Shown: positions 1-7,775 of the stretch, piece after piece
How positions within the stretch are numbered: position 1 is the stretch's first letter
Layout: each line of letters opens with the position of its first letter
Assembly (NCBI GenBank): GCA_020216925.1
Contig: JAIWOL010000081.1
Location: forward strand, 1-10,000
Length of the DNA stretch: 10,000 nucleotides
Reading direction: 5' to 3'
Source: Thiobacillus sp.
Lineage (GTDB): Bacteria > Pseudomonadota > Gammaproteobacteria > Burkholderiales > Thiobacillaceae
The notes under the pieces: model-generated
Seen by the model: only the letters and a program-made list of their open reading frames with translations
Databases searched by the model: none
What the model was told of the DNA's origin: nothing
Program-made: the position numbers and the translations under genes

Positions 1-17
1 AAGGTCAATCTCAATAA

Positions 18-467
18 TCAACCTCTTACCATGACCACCCACCACCCTTCCAACCTCGGGCAGTTTTGCACACAAGTCAGCACACTACCTTCGACGCGGC
101 GGGTCGGCGAATCGAAGCCGCGTGGAACCAGACGCTGGCGCTTGGCCCAGGCGAACAGGGCGACCTGGTAGCGATTGAGTGTTACGCCGCTGCGCTGGCC
201 GACATTTTTACGAAAAATCGGATTGCCGTCGGCGTCGCGGCCGCTGTAGACGCGGGCGGGCTCGCTGGCGAGCGTGTGCATGACGGCGTCGATGTCGTGC
301 GGGGGGATTTCCGCGAACACCTTGTCGCCGAGCAGTCGAGTCCAGTCGCTGATGCGGTGATAGCGCGAGCTGTCCCGGCTCTGGTCGGCGTCGAGGTATT
401 TGCGGGCAATTTCTGCCAGCGTGCCGGCTGGTGCAACAGCTTCGGCGTTTTGTCGGGCTTCAATTAT
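18..467 (-). pseudogene. Decayed tyrosine-recombinase (phage-type integrase) N-terminal fragment
   Basis: An open minus-strand frame from an in-frame TAG at 477-479 to a TGA at 18-20 holds about 126 residues resembling the N-terminal, core-DNA-binding half of tyrosine-recombinase integrases. It includes TLAEIARKYLDAD, the stretch YHRISDWTRLLGDK and WAKRQRLVPRGF followed by SPTRRVE. The likeness ends near position 90; the last 23 codons look unrelated. The catalytic domain with the R-H-R-Y tetrad is absent. No ATG, GTG or TTG occurs in frame before GTG at 320. A good AGGAGG (473-478) stands five bases before ATA (465-467), as if ATG had mutated to ATA. The gene points away from the 3' end of tRNA-Asn, the usual arrangement for an element integrated at a tRNA. 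The family call is from memory of sequence patterns. An active gene starting at ATA or ATT is possible, but without a catalytic domain it could not recombine DNA. Confidence 0.62.
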
Positions 468-472
468 GTCGG

Positions 473-478
473 CCTCCT
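473..478 (-). promoter_or_regulatory. Orphan Shine-Dalgarno site before the lost integrase start
   Basis: A perfect AGGAGG on the minus strand is followed by the five-base spacer CCGAC and then ATA ATT GAA. The spacing fits a start codon exactly at the ATA (465-467). This supports loss of an ATG start rather than a start elsewhere. A TTG at 461-463 is also in range, but it opens a different frame whose protein does not look like an integrase. Confidence 0.5.
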
Positions 479-546
479 AAGCGATTGGCCGATTGTGATC
501 GGTGGTCTTGGCAGAGGCCCGACAAGGGCTTGAAATTAAAAGTGTT

Positions 547-622
547 TGGCTCCCCGAGCTGGGCTCGAACCAGCGACCTGCGGATTAACAGTCCGTCGCT
601 CTACCGACTGAGCTATCGGGGA
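547..622 (-). tRNA. tRNA-Asn (anticodon GTT), CCA encoded
   Basis: Read on the minus strand, this 76-base gene folds as a full cloverleaf. The acceptor arm TCCCCGA pairs with TCGGGGA, followed by discriminator G and an encoded CCA at 547-549. The D arm carries AGTCGGTAGA, the T loop is GGTTCGAGCC, and the anticodon loop is CTGTTAA with GTT at 587-589, which reads asparagine codons AAC and AAU. It lies 53 bp downstream of the Y-family polymerase gene and has its own promoter at 635-663. An integrase relic begins about 80 bp beyond its 3' end, so the gene has probably served as an attachment site. It remains intact, as expected when an integrating element restores the 3' end. Confidence 0.96.
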
Positions 623-634
623 ATGGAAGCGCGC

Positions 635-663
635 ATTCTAGTGATCACGAGCCTTCCGGTCAA
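635..663 (-). promoter_or_regulatory. Sigma-70 promoter of tRNA-Asn
   Basis: On the minus strand a -35 box TTGACC (658-663) is separated by exactly 17 bases from a -10 box TAGAAT (635-640). Twelve bases, beginning with GCGCGC, lie between the -10 box and the mature tRNA 5' end at 622. The fit to the consensus is close (5/6 matches at each box). A GC-rich discriminator right after the -10 box is the known hallmark of stable-RNA promoters repressed by ppGpp and DksA in proteobacteria. Stringent control is therefore inferred here. Confidence 0.75.
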
Positions 664-675
664 CCCTTTCGGCGC

Positions 676-1911
676 TTATCCGTCGCGTTCAACCTCCAGT
701 TTGGGTACATGAGAGAACGCAATGCGCATTGGCGCGGCCCCCAGCCCTTTGTATGCACCGCCGAAATATAGGGTATTCGGGCCATAGCGCTGATTGATCT
801 GGTCGAGCGTGGTGTGGAGCGCTGCGTGATGGTCGATGGGGTCGAACAGGTCACGCGTTGTGTAGGCAGTTGCCGTGAGCTCGCTGAATACGATTCCAAC
901 CTTGAGGATGGGCGGTGGCCGGGATGGGCTGCGCTGCCATAACAGGGCTAACGCGGTATTGAATTTAAACGTGTCTGCGTGAGGGGGGAAGCGGATCTGC
1001 TCAGCCCAATGACGATGGTTATGCCCGGTATCCAGATAATGCAGGCTCAGGGTGAGCGCGCCCGCGCAGAAATGGTCGTGACGCAGCCGCACCGCAGCCT
1101 TGTGCAGTAAACGGTACAGTACGGCCTGTGCAGACGCAGGGTCCCGCATGTCGGGAGGCAAGACGTGTGAATGCCCCAGGCTGGAGCGCCGTTTCGGTGG
1201 CGCGGCGATTTGTTTGCCGCGCAGTTTGGCGTAGTAGCGTTCGCCTTCCACACCATTCCAGGCATGCCGCAGTGTGTCGATGCTGGCGGCACACAGTTGT
1301 TGAACCGTATGGATGCCCAAACGGTTGAGGCGGTCTTCCATGGCGCGGCCAATTCCGTTGAGGGTGCGCAGTTTCAAGCCGTACAGGCAGTGCGGCAGGT
1401 CCTGCTGCCGGATGACGACAAGACCATCGGGTTTTTGCATATTGGACGCGGTTTTGGCAAGAAAGCGGTTCGGGGCGATGCCGATTGAACAATGAAGCAT
1501 TTCGCCGACCTGGGTGTAAATTGCTTTCTTGATGCGTTTTCCGAGAGCAATGGCGTGGGCCTCCTGTCGTTCGCGTCCCATCAACTCGCAGGCCATTTCG
1601 TCTATGGAGAGTACTTCGCCCACGGGGGTACAGGACTCGACTGCGGCGACGATGCGGTGATGGATGTCGACGTAGGTTGCAGGCCTTGCCTGGACGAAGA
1701 TGATGTCCCGGCATAGTTTGCGTGCTTGCCAGACAGGGGTGCCGGTTTTGATGCCGTAGCGTTTGGCATCGATGCTGGCGGCGATGCAGCAGGTGGTGTC
1801 GGCCATGACCGGCAGTACACCCACGGCCCGATTGCGCAGTTCAGGCCGCAACTGCTGCTCCACCGAGGCGAAGAAGGAATTGAGATCGACGTATAGCGTG
1901 TGCAGGGACAT
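676..1911 (-). CDS. Y-family (translesion) DNA polymerase, DinB/UmuC-like, probably LexA-controlled
   Basis: This 411-residue protein is a lesion-bypass polymerase that would copy damaged DNA with low fidelity. The N-terminal palm has VDLNSFFASVE, with metal-binding Asp9, and the motif SIDE, with Asp104 and Glu105; all three catalytic carboxylates are present. Phe14 is at the steric-gate position that excludes ribonucleotides. The first motif, D-x-N, is UmuC-like, while the double Phe is DinB-like. A thumb-type helix-hairpin-helix follows around residues 180-215 (LRTLNGIGRAMEDRLNRLGI). The C-terminal little-finger region ends in APMRIAFSHVP. No canonical beta-clamp motif of the QLSLF type is visible. 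No umuD, imuA or dnaE2 is nearby, so it does not belong to those cassettes. The ATG at 1911 is chosen because the conserved first motif begins a few residues later; its ribosome-binding site is weak. A near-consensus LexA box lies 48 bp upstream. The intact active site argues against ImuB, which is catalytically dead. Confidence 0.88.
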   Translation of the reverse strand: MSLHTLYVDLNSFFASVEQQLRPELRNRAVGVLPVMADTTCCIAASIDAKRYGIKTGTPVWQARKLCRDIIFVQARPATYVDIHHRIVAAVESCTPVGEVLSIDEMACELMGRERQEAHAIALGKRIKKAIYTQVGEMLHCSIGIAPNRFLAKTASNMQKPDGLVVIRQQDLPHCLYGLKLRTLNGIGRAMEDRLNRLGIHTVQQLCAASIDTLRHAWNGVEGERYYAKLRGKQIAAPPKRRSSLGHSHVLPPDMRDPASAQAVLYRLLHKAAVRLRHDHFCAGALTLSLHYLDTGHNHRHWAEQIRFPPHADTFKFNTALALLWQRSPSRPPPILKVGIVFSELTATAYTTRDLFDPIDHHAALHTTLDQINQRYGPNTLYFGGAYKGLGAAPMRIAFSHVPKLEVERDG

Positions 1912-1951
1912 GGCGACGAGTTGTGGCCTGTCCGCATGCTGGCGCGACAGA

Positions 1952-1987
1952 GCCTAAAATACTGTATATAAGTACAGTATTTTAGGC
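1952..1987. repeat. Perfect 15-bp inverted repeat enclosing the LexA box and the upstream stop codon
   Basis: The arm GCCTAAAATACTGTA (1952-1966) and its exact reverse complement (1973-1987) flank a six-base centre, TATAAG. This is far more symmetry than a LexA site needs, since the dyad runs four bases past the 20-mer on each side (two As or Ts, then GGC or GCC ends included). The TAA stop of the YihY fusion gene (1982-1984) lies in the right arm. As RNA it would form a 15-bp hairpin at the 3' end of that mRNA. No U-run follows on either side, so it is at best a weak or Rho-assisted terminator, or a 3'-end stabiliser. Confidence 0.9.
1960..1979 (-). promoter_or_regulatory. LexA (SOS) box upstream of the Y-family polymerase
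   Basis: The plus strand reads TACTGTATATAAGTACAGTA. It keeps both CTGT and ACAG half-sites, eight bases apart, and matches the E. coli 20-bp SOS consensus at 18 positions (the mismatches are the central AG). Most Betaproteobacteria use the same CTGT-N8-ACAG operator type. The box is 48 bp upstream of the polymerase ATG, in an AT-rich island where the -10 element probably lies, so LexA would block initiation until DNA damage. Confidence 0.85.
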
Positions 1988-3271
1988 GGCTTGGCCTGAT
2001 TTCGCCAGGTTCATGCGTTCCAGCCGCTGACACAGGGTATCGATGATGCGGCGCGACAAGGGCGCGGAGTGTTGCATGAGTTCTTCCATGATCTGTGGCG
2101 GCAGCGCGAGCACGGTGATGTCGGTGTCGGCGATCACGGATGCGGTGCGGGGTTCGTTGAGCAGGTAGGCCATTTCGCCGAAGAGCTGGCCTTCGGCGAG
2201 TTCGCCGAGACGGTGTTCTCCGGTGTCAGTGTGTTTTGTCACGGCAGCCCGGCCGGCGTAGAGGAAGTAGGCGGTGCGATCCTCCGCGCCTTCCGTGATG
2301 AGCACATGGCCTGACGGGTAAGTCTGTCCATATTTTTCCAGCAGGCGTCCGGTGTCGCCGAAAACATAGCCTTCAAATTTGCTGGCGCCTTCGCCGTGGC
2401 CGGCGAGGAAAAGTTTTTCCAGCGCAGTGATGTCGGCCTTGCCCCAGGCATACAGTGCCTGCGCCCACAGGTACAGCAGCAGAAAAGCAAAATAGCCGCC
2501 GATGAGTACGAACACCACGCCGCCCAGCGCGCCGTAGAGATTGTTGTAGTTTTCCAGTTTGAAAAAGGCGCCGAACAAGACGAACAGTAGCGCGAGACTG
2601 GCAGTGGCGAACAGTGCGAACCAAGCAGCGTCACGCGCGCGGGGGCGGCGTCTGGGTAGGCGCCAGTAGGCGGCAAACAGCAAGGCCCACAGCATGGCAA
2701 ACCCGAATAGTGCGTTCAGCCCTTGCAACAGATACGCGTTACCCGTACCGATGAAGTCGTTTTGCGCCAGAAAAAGCAGCGTGATCTGAAGCAGCGCGCC
2801 CATCCCCATCAACAGGAACAGGACCGGCAGGATGACGAACGGCAGGATCCACGACAGGACAAGGCTGCGCTTGCTGTGGTCGGGGAAGATCACCTTGAAT
2901 GCGCCCTGTACGGCGTTGACCAGGCCGCGGGAGGAATACACCAGCGTCAACAGACCCACGCCGCCAGCGGCAAGCTGCGCGCGACGCGGAATAAAGCCGT
3001 ATCCGGTCAGTGTCTCGATCCGGAGCTGCTCGTAAAGCGCAGCCATGAGGATGGTGGCGGGTACGGAGTTTTCGGCGAGCTGTCCGAGCAGTTGCAGGGC
3101 ATAGCTCAGCAGCAGCATGAGCGGCGTGGCCGAGAGCAGGAAATAGAACGCCGTGGCTGCCGCGTGATTCTGCAGGCCATTCTGGCCGAACAGCCGGGCG
3201 GTAGTGTAGCCAAGCTGTAGCAGCCAGGAGAAGGTACCGCGCGGAGGCGGCAGGGCAGGGGGGCGTAGCAT
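1982..3271 (-). CDS. YihY/BrkB-family inner-membrane protein fused to a cyclic-nucleotide-binding domain
   Basis: The 429-residue protein has two parts. Residues 15-280 are a YihY-type (UPF0761) integral membrane module with about six hydrophobic helices, roughly 37-62, 100-125, 137-168, 184-203, 215-237 and 246-276. The last carries the family-typical GALGGVVFVLIGGY. Residues 305-425 form a cNMP-binding (CRP-type) beta-roll. FGEMA at 364-368 and Arg375-Thr376 lie where the phosphate-binding cassette has its conserved Glu and Arg. The two would join a membrane protein of unknown transport or envelope role to cytoplasmic nucleotide sensing. The older name RNase BN for YihY is a misassignment. 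The ATG at 3271 follows aspC by 38 bp on the same strand, with a GTAGG-like ribosome-binding site, so co-transcription with aspC is likely. The stop codon lies inside the LexA palindrome. Ligand and function are not predictable from sequence, and fusions of this kind may already be catalogued in related species. Confidence 0.85.
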   Translation of the reverse strand: MLRPPALPPPRGTFSWLLQLGYTTARLFGQNGLQNHAAATAFYFLLSATPLMLLLSYALQLLGQLAENSVPATILMAALYEQLRIETLTGYGFIPRRAQLAAGGVGLLTLVYSSRGLVNAVQGAFKVIFPDHSKRSLVLSWILPFVILPVLFLLMGMGALLQITLLFLAQNDFIGTGNAYLLQGLNALFGFAMLWALLFAAYWRLPRRRPRARDAAWFALFATASLALLFVLFGAFFKLENYNNLYGALGGVVFVLIGGYFAFLLLYLWAQALYAWGKADITALEKLFLAGHGEGASKFEGYVFGDTGRLLEKYGQTYPSGHVLITEGAEDRTAYFLYAGRAAVTKHTDTGEHRLGELAEGQLFGEMAYLLNEPRTASVIADTDITVLALPPQIMEELMQHSAPLSRRIIDTLCQRLERMNLAKSGQAA

Positions 3272-3309
3272 GGCGCTAGCCTACCTGCGCCGGCCCCTGT
3301 GTGCCAGTG

Positions 3310-4503
3310 TCAGGCCAATGCCGCCGCAATGCGCTTGAGCGCTTTTTCCAGGTTGGCCTGCGAGGTGGCGAAAGACAGGCGGATGTAGCCTTCGGCGCCG
3401 AAGGCCGAACCGGGGACGACGGCGACATCGGCCGATTCCAGCAGATATTCGGAGAAGGCGATGTCGGTGCCCTGCTCGATGATGTCGCGCATGAGCAGGT
3501 TCTGGATTGCGGGGCGCACGTCGGGGAAGGCGTAGAAGGCGCCGCCGCTGTCGACGCAGTGGAAGCCGGGGATGGCGTTGAGCGCATCGACGACGAAGCG
3601 GTGGCGCGCCTTGAAGGCGTCGAGCATGGGCGCGATGCAGCCCTGGTCGCCGTTGAGCGCCGCTTCGGCGGCGACCTGCGAGATCGACGTCGGATTGGAG
3701 GTCGACTGCGACTGCACGTTGGTCATCGCGCGCAGGATCGCTTCGGGGCCGGCGGCGTAGCCGATGCGCCAGCCGGTCATCGAGTAGGCCTTGGAGACGC
3801 CGTTCAGTACCAGGGTGCGGTCGTAGAGGTCGGGACAGGCGTTGAGGATATTGACGAAGGGCGCATCGTTGAGGCGGATGTGCTCGTACATGTCGTCGCT
3901 GGCGATCAGCACCTGGGGATGCTTGCGCAACACCTCGCCCAGCGCGGCGAGCTCGTCCTTCGTATATACCGCGCCGGTCGGGTTGGACGGGCTGTTGATG
4001 ACGAACAGCCGCGTCTTCGGCGTGATCGCCGCTTCCAGCTGTGCCGGGGTGATCTTGAAGCCCTGTTCGATGCCAGCCTCGACGATGACTGGGCGGCCGT
4101 CGGCGAGGATGACGATGTCGGGGTACGAAACCCAGTACGGCGCGGGGATGACGACTTCGTCGCCGGGATTGATCACTGCCTGCACCAGGTTGAAGAAGCT
4201 CTGCTTGCCGCCGCACGACACCAGGATTTGCTTTGGAGCATAGTCCAGCCCGTTGTCGCGCTTGAATTTGGCGATGATCGCGGCCTTGAGGCTCGGCGTG
4301 CCGTCCACTGCGGTGTATTTGGTGAAGCCTGCGTTGATCGCGCCGATCGCGGCGTCCTTGATGTGCTGCGGCGTGTCGAAATCGGGTTCGCCGGCACCCA
4401 GGCCGACGATGTCGCGGCCGCCGGCCTTGAGCGCGGCGGCGCGGGCGGTGACGGCGAGAGTGGGAGAAGGCTTGATGGCCTGGACGCGGCGGGAGAGTTC
4501 CAC
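3310..4503 (-). CDS. aspC: Aspartate aminotransferase, class I fold, PLP-dependent
   Basis: This 397-residue enzyme interconverts aspartate plus 2-oxoglutarate with oxaloacetate plus glutamate in the cytoplasm. PLP-binding features of class I aminotransferases are all visible. Lys238 in [11 protein letters not shown] forms the Schiff base. Asn174 is in NPTG, Asp203 contacts the pyridine nitrogen, Tyr206 follows it, and Arg375 in YIRLSFA binds the substrate carboxylate. The N-terminal [13 protein letters not shown] pattern and overall length fit subgroup Ib (the bacterial AatA type). Some of these enzymes also transaminate prephenate to arogenate, which cannot be judged here. The start is GTG at 4501-4503, supported by AAGGA six bases upstream; no ATG is near. 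It diverges from uvrB across 75 bp and is followed after 38 bp by the YihY fusion gene. I could not pick a convincing promoter for it in the shared intergenic region. The symbol could equally be aatA. Confidence 0.93.
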   Translation of the reverse strand: MELSRRVQAIKPSPTLAVTARAAALKAGGRDIVGLGAGEPDFDTPQHIKDAAIGAINAGFTKYTAVDGTPSLKAAIIAKFKRDNGLDYAPKQILVSCGGKQSFFNLVQAVINPGDEVVIPAPYWVSYPDIVILADGRPVIVEAGIEQGFKITPAQLEAAITPKTRLFVINSPSNPTGAVYTKDELAALGEVLRKHPQVLIASDDMYEHIRLNDAPFVNILNACPDLYDRTLVLNGVSKAYSMTGWRIGYAAGPEAILRAMTNVQSQSTSNPTSISQVAAEAALNGDQGCIAPMLDAFKARHRFVVDALNAIPGFHCVDSGGAFYAFPDVRPAIQNLLMRDIIEQGTDIAFSEYLLESADVAVVPGSAFGAEGYIRLSFATSQANLEKALKRIAAALA

Positions 4504-4509
4504 GGAGGT

Positions 4510-4514
4510 TCCTT
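4510..4514 (-). promoter_or_regulatory. aspC: Ribosome-binding site that fixes the GTG start of aspC
   Basis: AAGGA on the minus strand is six bases from GTG at 4501-4503. This pairing decides the start. The protein then begins [13 protein letters not shown], the usual beginning of subgroup Ib aspartate aminotransferases. Confidence 0.7.
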
Positions 4515-4537
4515 GAAATGCGCCTGTTTCAGGCAGG

Positions 4538-4546
4538 TGCTACACT
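4538..4546 (+). promoter_or_regulatory. uvrB: Probable extended -10 promoter of uvrB
   Basis: TGCTACACT provides the TGn extension followed by the hexamer TACACT (4541-4546; 4 of 6 consensus bases, including the key first TA and last T). No -35 box lies at the right distance; TTGAAA at 4513-4518 is 22 bases away, too far. Transcription would begin near 4553 and give a leader of about 25 bases. No CTGT-N8-ACAG LexA site overlaps it. Confidence 0.45.
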
Positions 4547-4578
4547 CAACAAGTTTTTTTGGCCGCGCGATTTTACCC

Positions 4579-6606
<2,028 letters not shown>

Positions 6607-6675
6607 CGGTGGCGTGTGACTGGCGCCGGGAAGCGCTCGAATGCACAATCACAGTTTTGCATGACAGGAGCCGAC

Positions 6676-7101
6676 ATGGCCTCCGGACAAATTTTCATCG
6701 CCATCCTGAACCCCGGCGTGGAGATCACCCCCCTGCGCCTGCGTGGCTGGCTGCAGAAGGAAGCCGCAGCGGTCAACAATCGCGCCAGTCCGGGCGACGG
6801 CGCAATCCTGCGGCTGTTCCTCACCAAGAAACTGCGCTATGCCTTCACGGGCGACAGGCTCGACGCGATGCTGCGAACGCTGACCGAGCGGTATCCGGCG
6901 ATATTACGCATCGAAACACAACTGCTTGAAGCACCGCTGAACGCCGAGGACATGGAGGCGCAAACGCGGATCGCCAATGCCGATCTGCAGAAATTCATTC
7001 AGCGCGCAGAGGCTTACGCAAAGAACAGGCAGGCCGCGGCGCAGAAGGCAGTAAAACCCGCGCCGATCCAGTGGCACAACTGGAAAAGCGCACTGGATTG
7101 A
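6676..7101 (+). CDS. Unrecognised 141-residue protein
   Basis: I do not recognise this family. The ATG at 6676 is chosen because AGGAG (6666-6670) lies five bases before it; the open frame extends upstream to ATG at 6616 and 6661, but without comparable sites. The protein opens with a short hydrophobic beta-like stretch, GQIFIAILNPG, too short and too lightly hydrophobic for a signal peptide or membrane anchor. A basic, mixed helix-strand body follows (LRLRGWLQKEA, LRLFLTKKLRY), then an alanine/lysine-rich helical region (residues 95-125) and a tail ending in HNWKSALD. It is probably a small soluble cytoplasmic protein. It lies 69 bp after uvrB on the same strand and 125 bp before the phosphatase gene. 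A clean ribosome-binding site, normal codon use for this GC content and an uninterrupted frame support a real gene. Confidence 0.72.
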   Translation: MASGQIFIAILNPGVEITPLRLRGWLQKEAAAVNNRASPGDGAILRLFLTKKLRYAFTGDRLDAMLRTLTERYPAILRIETQLLEAPLNAEDMEAQTRIANADLQKFIQRAEAYAKNRQAAAQKAVKPAPIQWHNWKSALD

Positions 7102-7226
7102 GTGCTGCCAGAGGCAGGTGTACGGCGGTAGCGCCATGCGCCTTGCATGCTTGCCGGTTCGTCAGCTCGGGCCGGGTTGGCCTCGCGTCTGAAGATGTAC
7201 AGTTGTTAATTGTTTGAAGGATTTAA
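7102..7226 (+). promoter_or_regulatory. Intergenic region, possible weak promoter for the phosphatase gene
   Basis: This 125-bp gap is more AT-rich toward its right end. TTGGCC (7177-7182) and TACAGT (7198-7203) are spaced 15 bases apart, shorter than the optimum, so a promoter is only a possibility. A small hairpin CTGCC-AGA-GGCAG (7105-7117) follows the stop codon of the preceding gene but has no T-run, so it is not a convincing terminator. Confidence 0.25.
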
Positions 7227-7715
7227 ATGGCTGTAAAGGTTCTTTTCGTGTGCATGGGGAATATTTGCAGGTCGCCCATGGCAGAGGGCATGTTCCGCAA
7301 GGCCGTGCGCGATGCAGGGCTGGAAGGCCAGATCGAGACCGATTCGGCGGGGACGCACGCCTACCATGTGGGCTCGCCGCCCGATCCTCGCGCGCAGGCC
7401 GCCACGCGTCAGCGTGGCGTCGACATCGGGGGCTTGCGCGGCCGAAAAGTCGAGGATGCCGATTTCGAGCGTTTCGATTACATCCTCGCCATGGATGGCG
7501 ACAATATGGACCGCCTGATGCGGCGTGCGCCGCCCCGTCATCAGCACAAGGTCCGGCGCCTGCTGTCGTTCAGCCGCAAATACCCGAACCTGGATGTCGT
7601 CGATCCTTACTACGGTGGCCCGCAGGGTTTCGAGGAAAACCTCGACATGATCCAAGACGCCGTACAGGGACTGATTCGTGAGATATCGGGCGCTGGCGGC
7701 GCCTCGCGCGTTTGA
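7227..7715 (+). CDS. Low-molecular-weight protein tyrosine phosphatase
   Basis: This 162-residue cytoplasmic enzyme hydrolyses phosphotyrosine through a cysteinyl-phosphate intermediate. The signature loop C-x5-R-S is CMGNICRS at residues 9-16, with nucleophile Cys9 and phosphate-binding Arg15. The second family motif DPYY, at 126-129, supplies the general acid Asp126 and the two tyrosines typical of true LMW phosphatases, as distinct from arsenate reductases, which lack DPYY. Length is typical (about 150-165). The ATG at 7227 follows AAGGA (7217-7221) by five bases. Bacterial members often pair with a tyrosine kinase for exopolysaccharide export (Wzb type), but no kinase or polysaccharide gene is nearby. 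This one looks like the stand-alone type, and its substrate is unknown. A strong terminator begins 12 bp after its stop. Overlapping open frames at 7214-7681 and 7206-7655 are shadows. Confidence 0.94.
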   Translation: MAVKVLFVCMGNICRSPMAEGMFRKAVRDAGLEGQIETDSAGTHAYHVGSPPDPRAQAATRQRGVDIGGLRGRKVEDADFERFDYILAMDGDNMDRLMRRAPPRHQHKVRRLLSFSRKYPNLDVVDPYYGGPQGFEENLDMIQDAVQGLIREISGAGGASRV

Positions 7716-7726
7716 TTGCTGCGCTC

Positions 7727-7765
7727 AAAAACACGCGGGCCGCTGATGCGGCCCGCGTGTTTTTT
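7727..7765. terminator. Bidirectional intrinsic terminator between the phosphatase gene and rne
   Basis: A perfect 17-bp inverted repeat (7727-7743 and 7748-7764) surrounds a TGAT loop. Its GC-rich core (CACGCGGGCCGC) is flanked by five As on the left and six Ts on the right (7760-7765), so both transcripts end in a stable hairpin followed by a U-run. It lies 11 bp past the phosphatase stop and 10 bp past the rne stop, serving both convergent genes. Confidence 0.95.
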
Positions 7766-7775
7766 CAGGTGGGGG

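Noticed and set aside
182..463. 93-codon minus-strand frame starting at TTG near the AGGAGG
   Set aside because: It is rich in Ser, Thr, Pro and Ala like a shifted frame of high-GC coding sequence, while the overlapping frame reads as an integrase.
515..531. Small hairpin downstream of tRNA-Asn, considered as its terminator
   Set aside because: The stem is only four strong pairs and no T-run follows on the minus strand.
4522..4536. GCCTG-TTT-CAGGC inverted repeat and CTG...CAG pair before uvrB, considered as a LexA box
   Set aside because: The half-sites are seven bases apart instead of ten between CTG and CAG, and lack the CTGT-N8-ACAG pattern. It may be a chance dyad or another operator.
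3301..4578. Long plus-strand open frame running in front of uvrB, giving a fused protein of 1101 residues
   Set aside because: It is the antisense of aspC, kept open by high-GC codon bias. The sequence has no UvrB-like content before 4579, and known UvrB proteins begin at that point.
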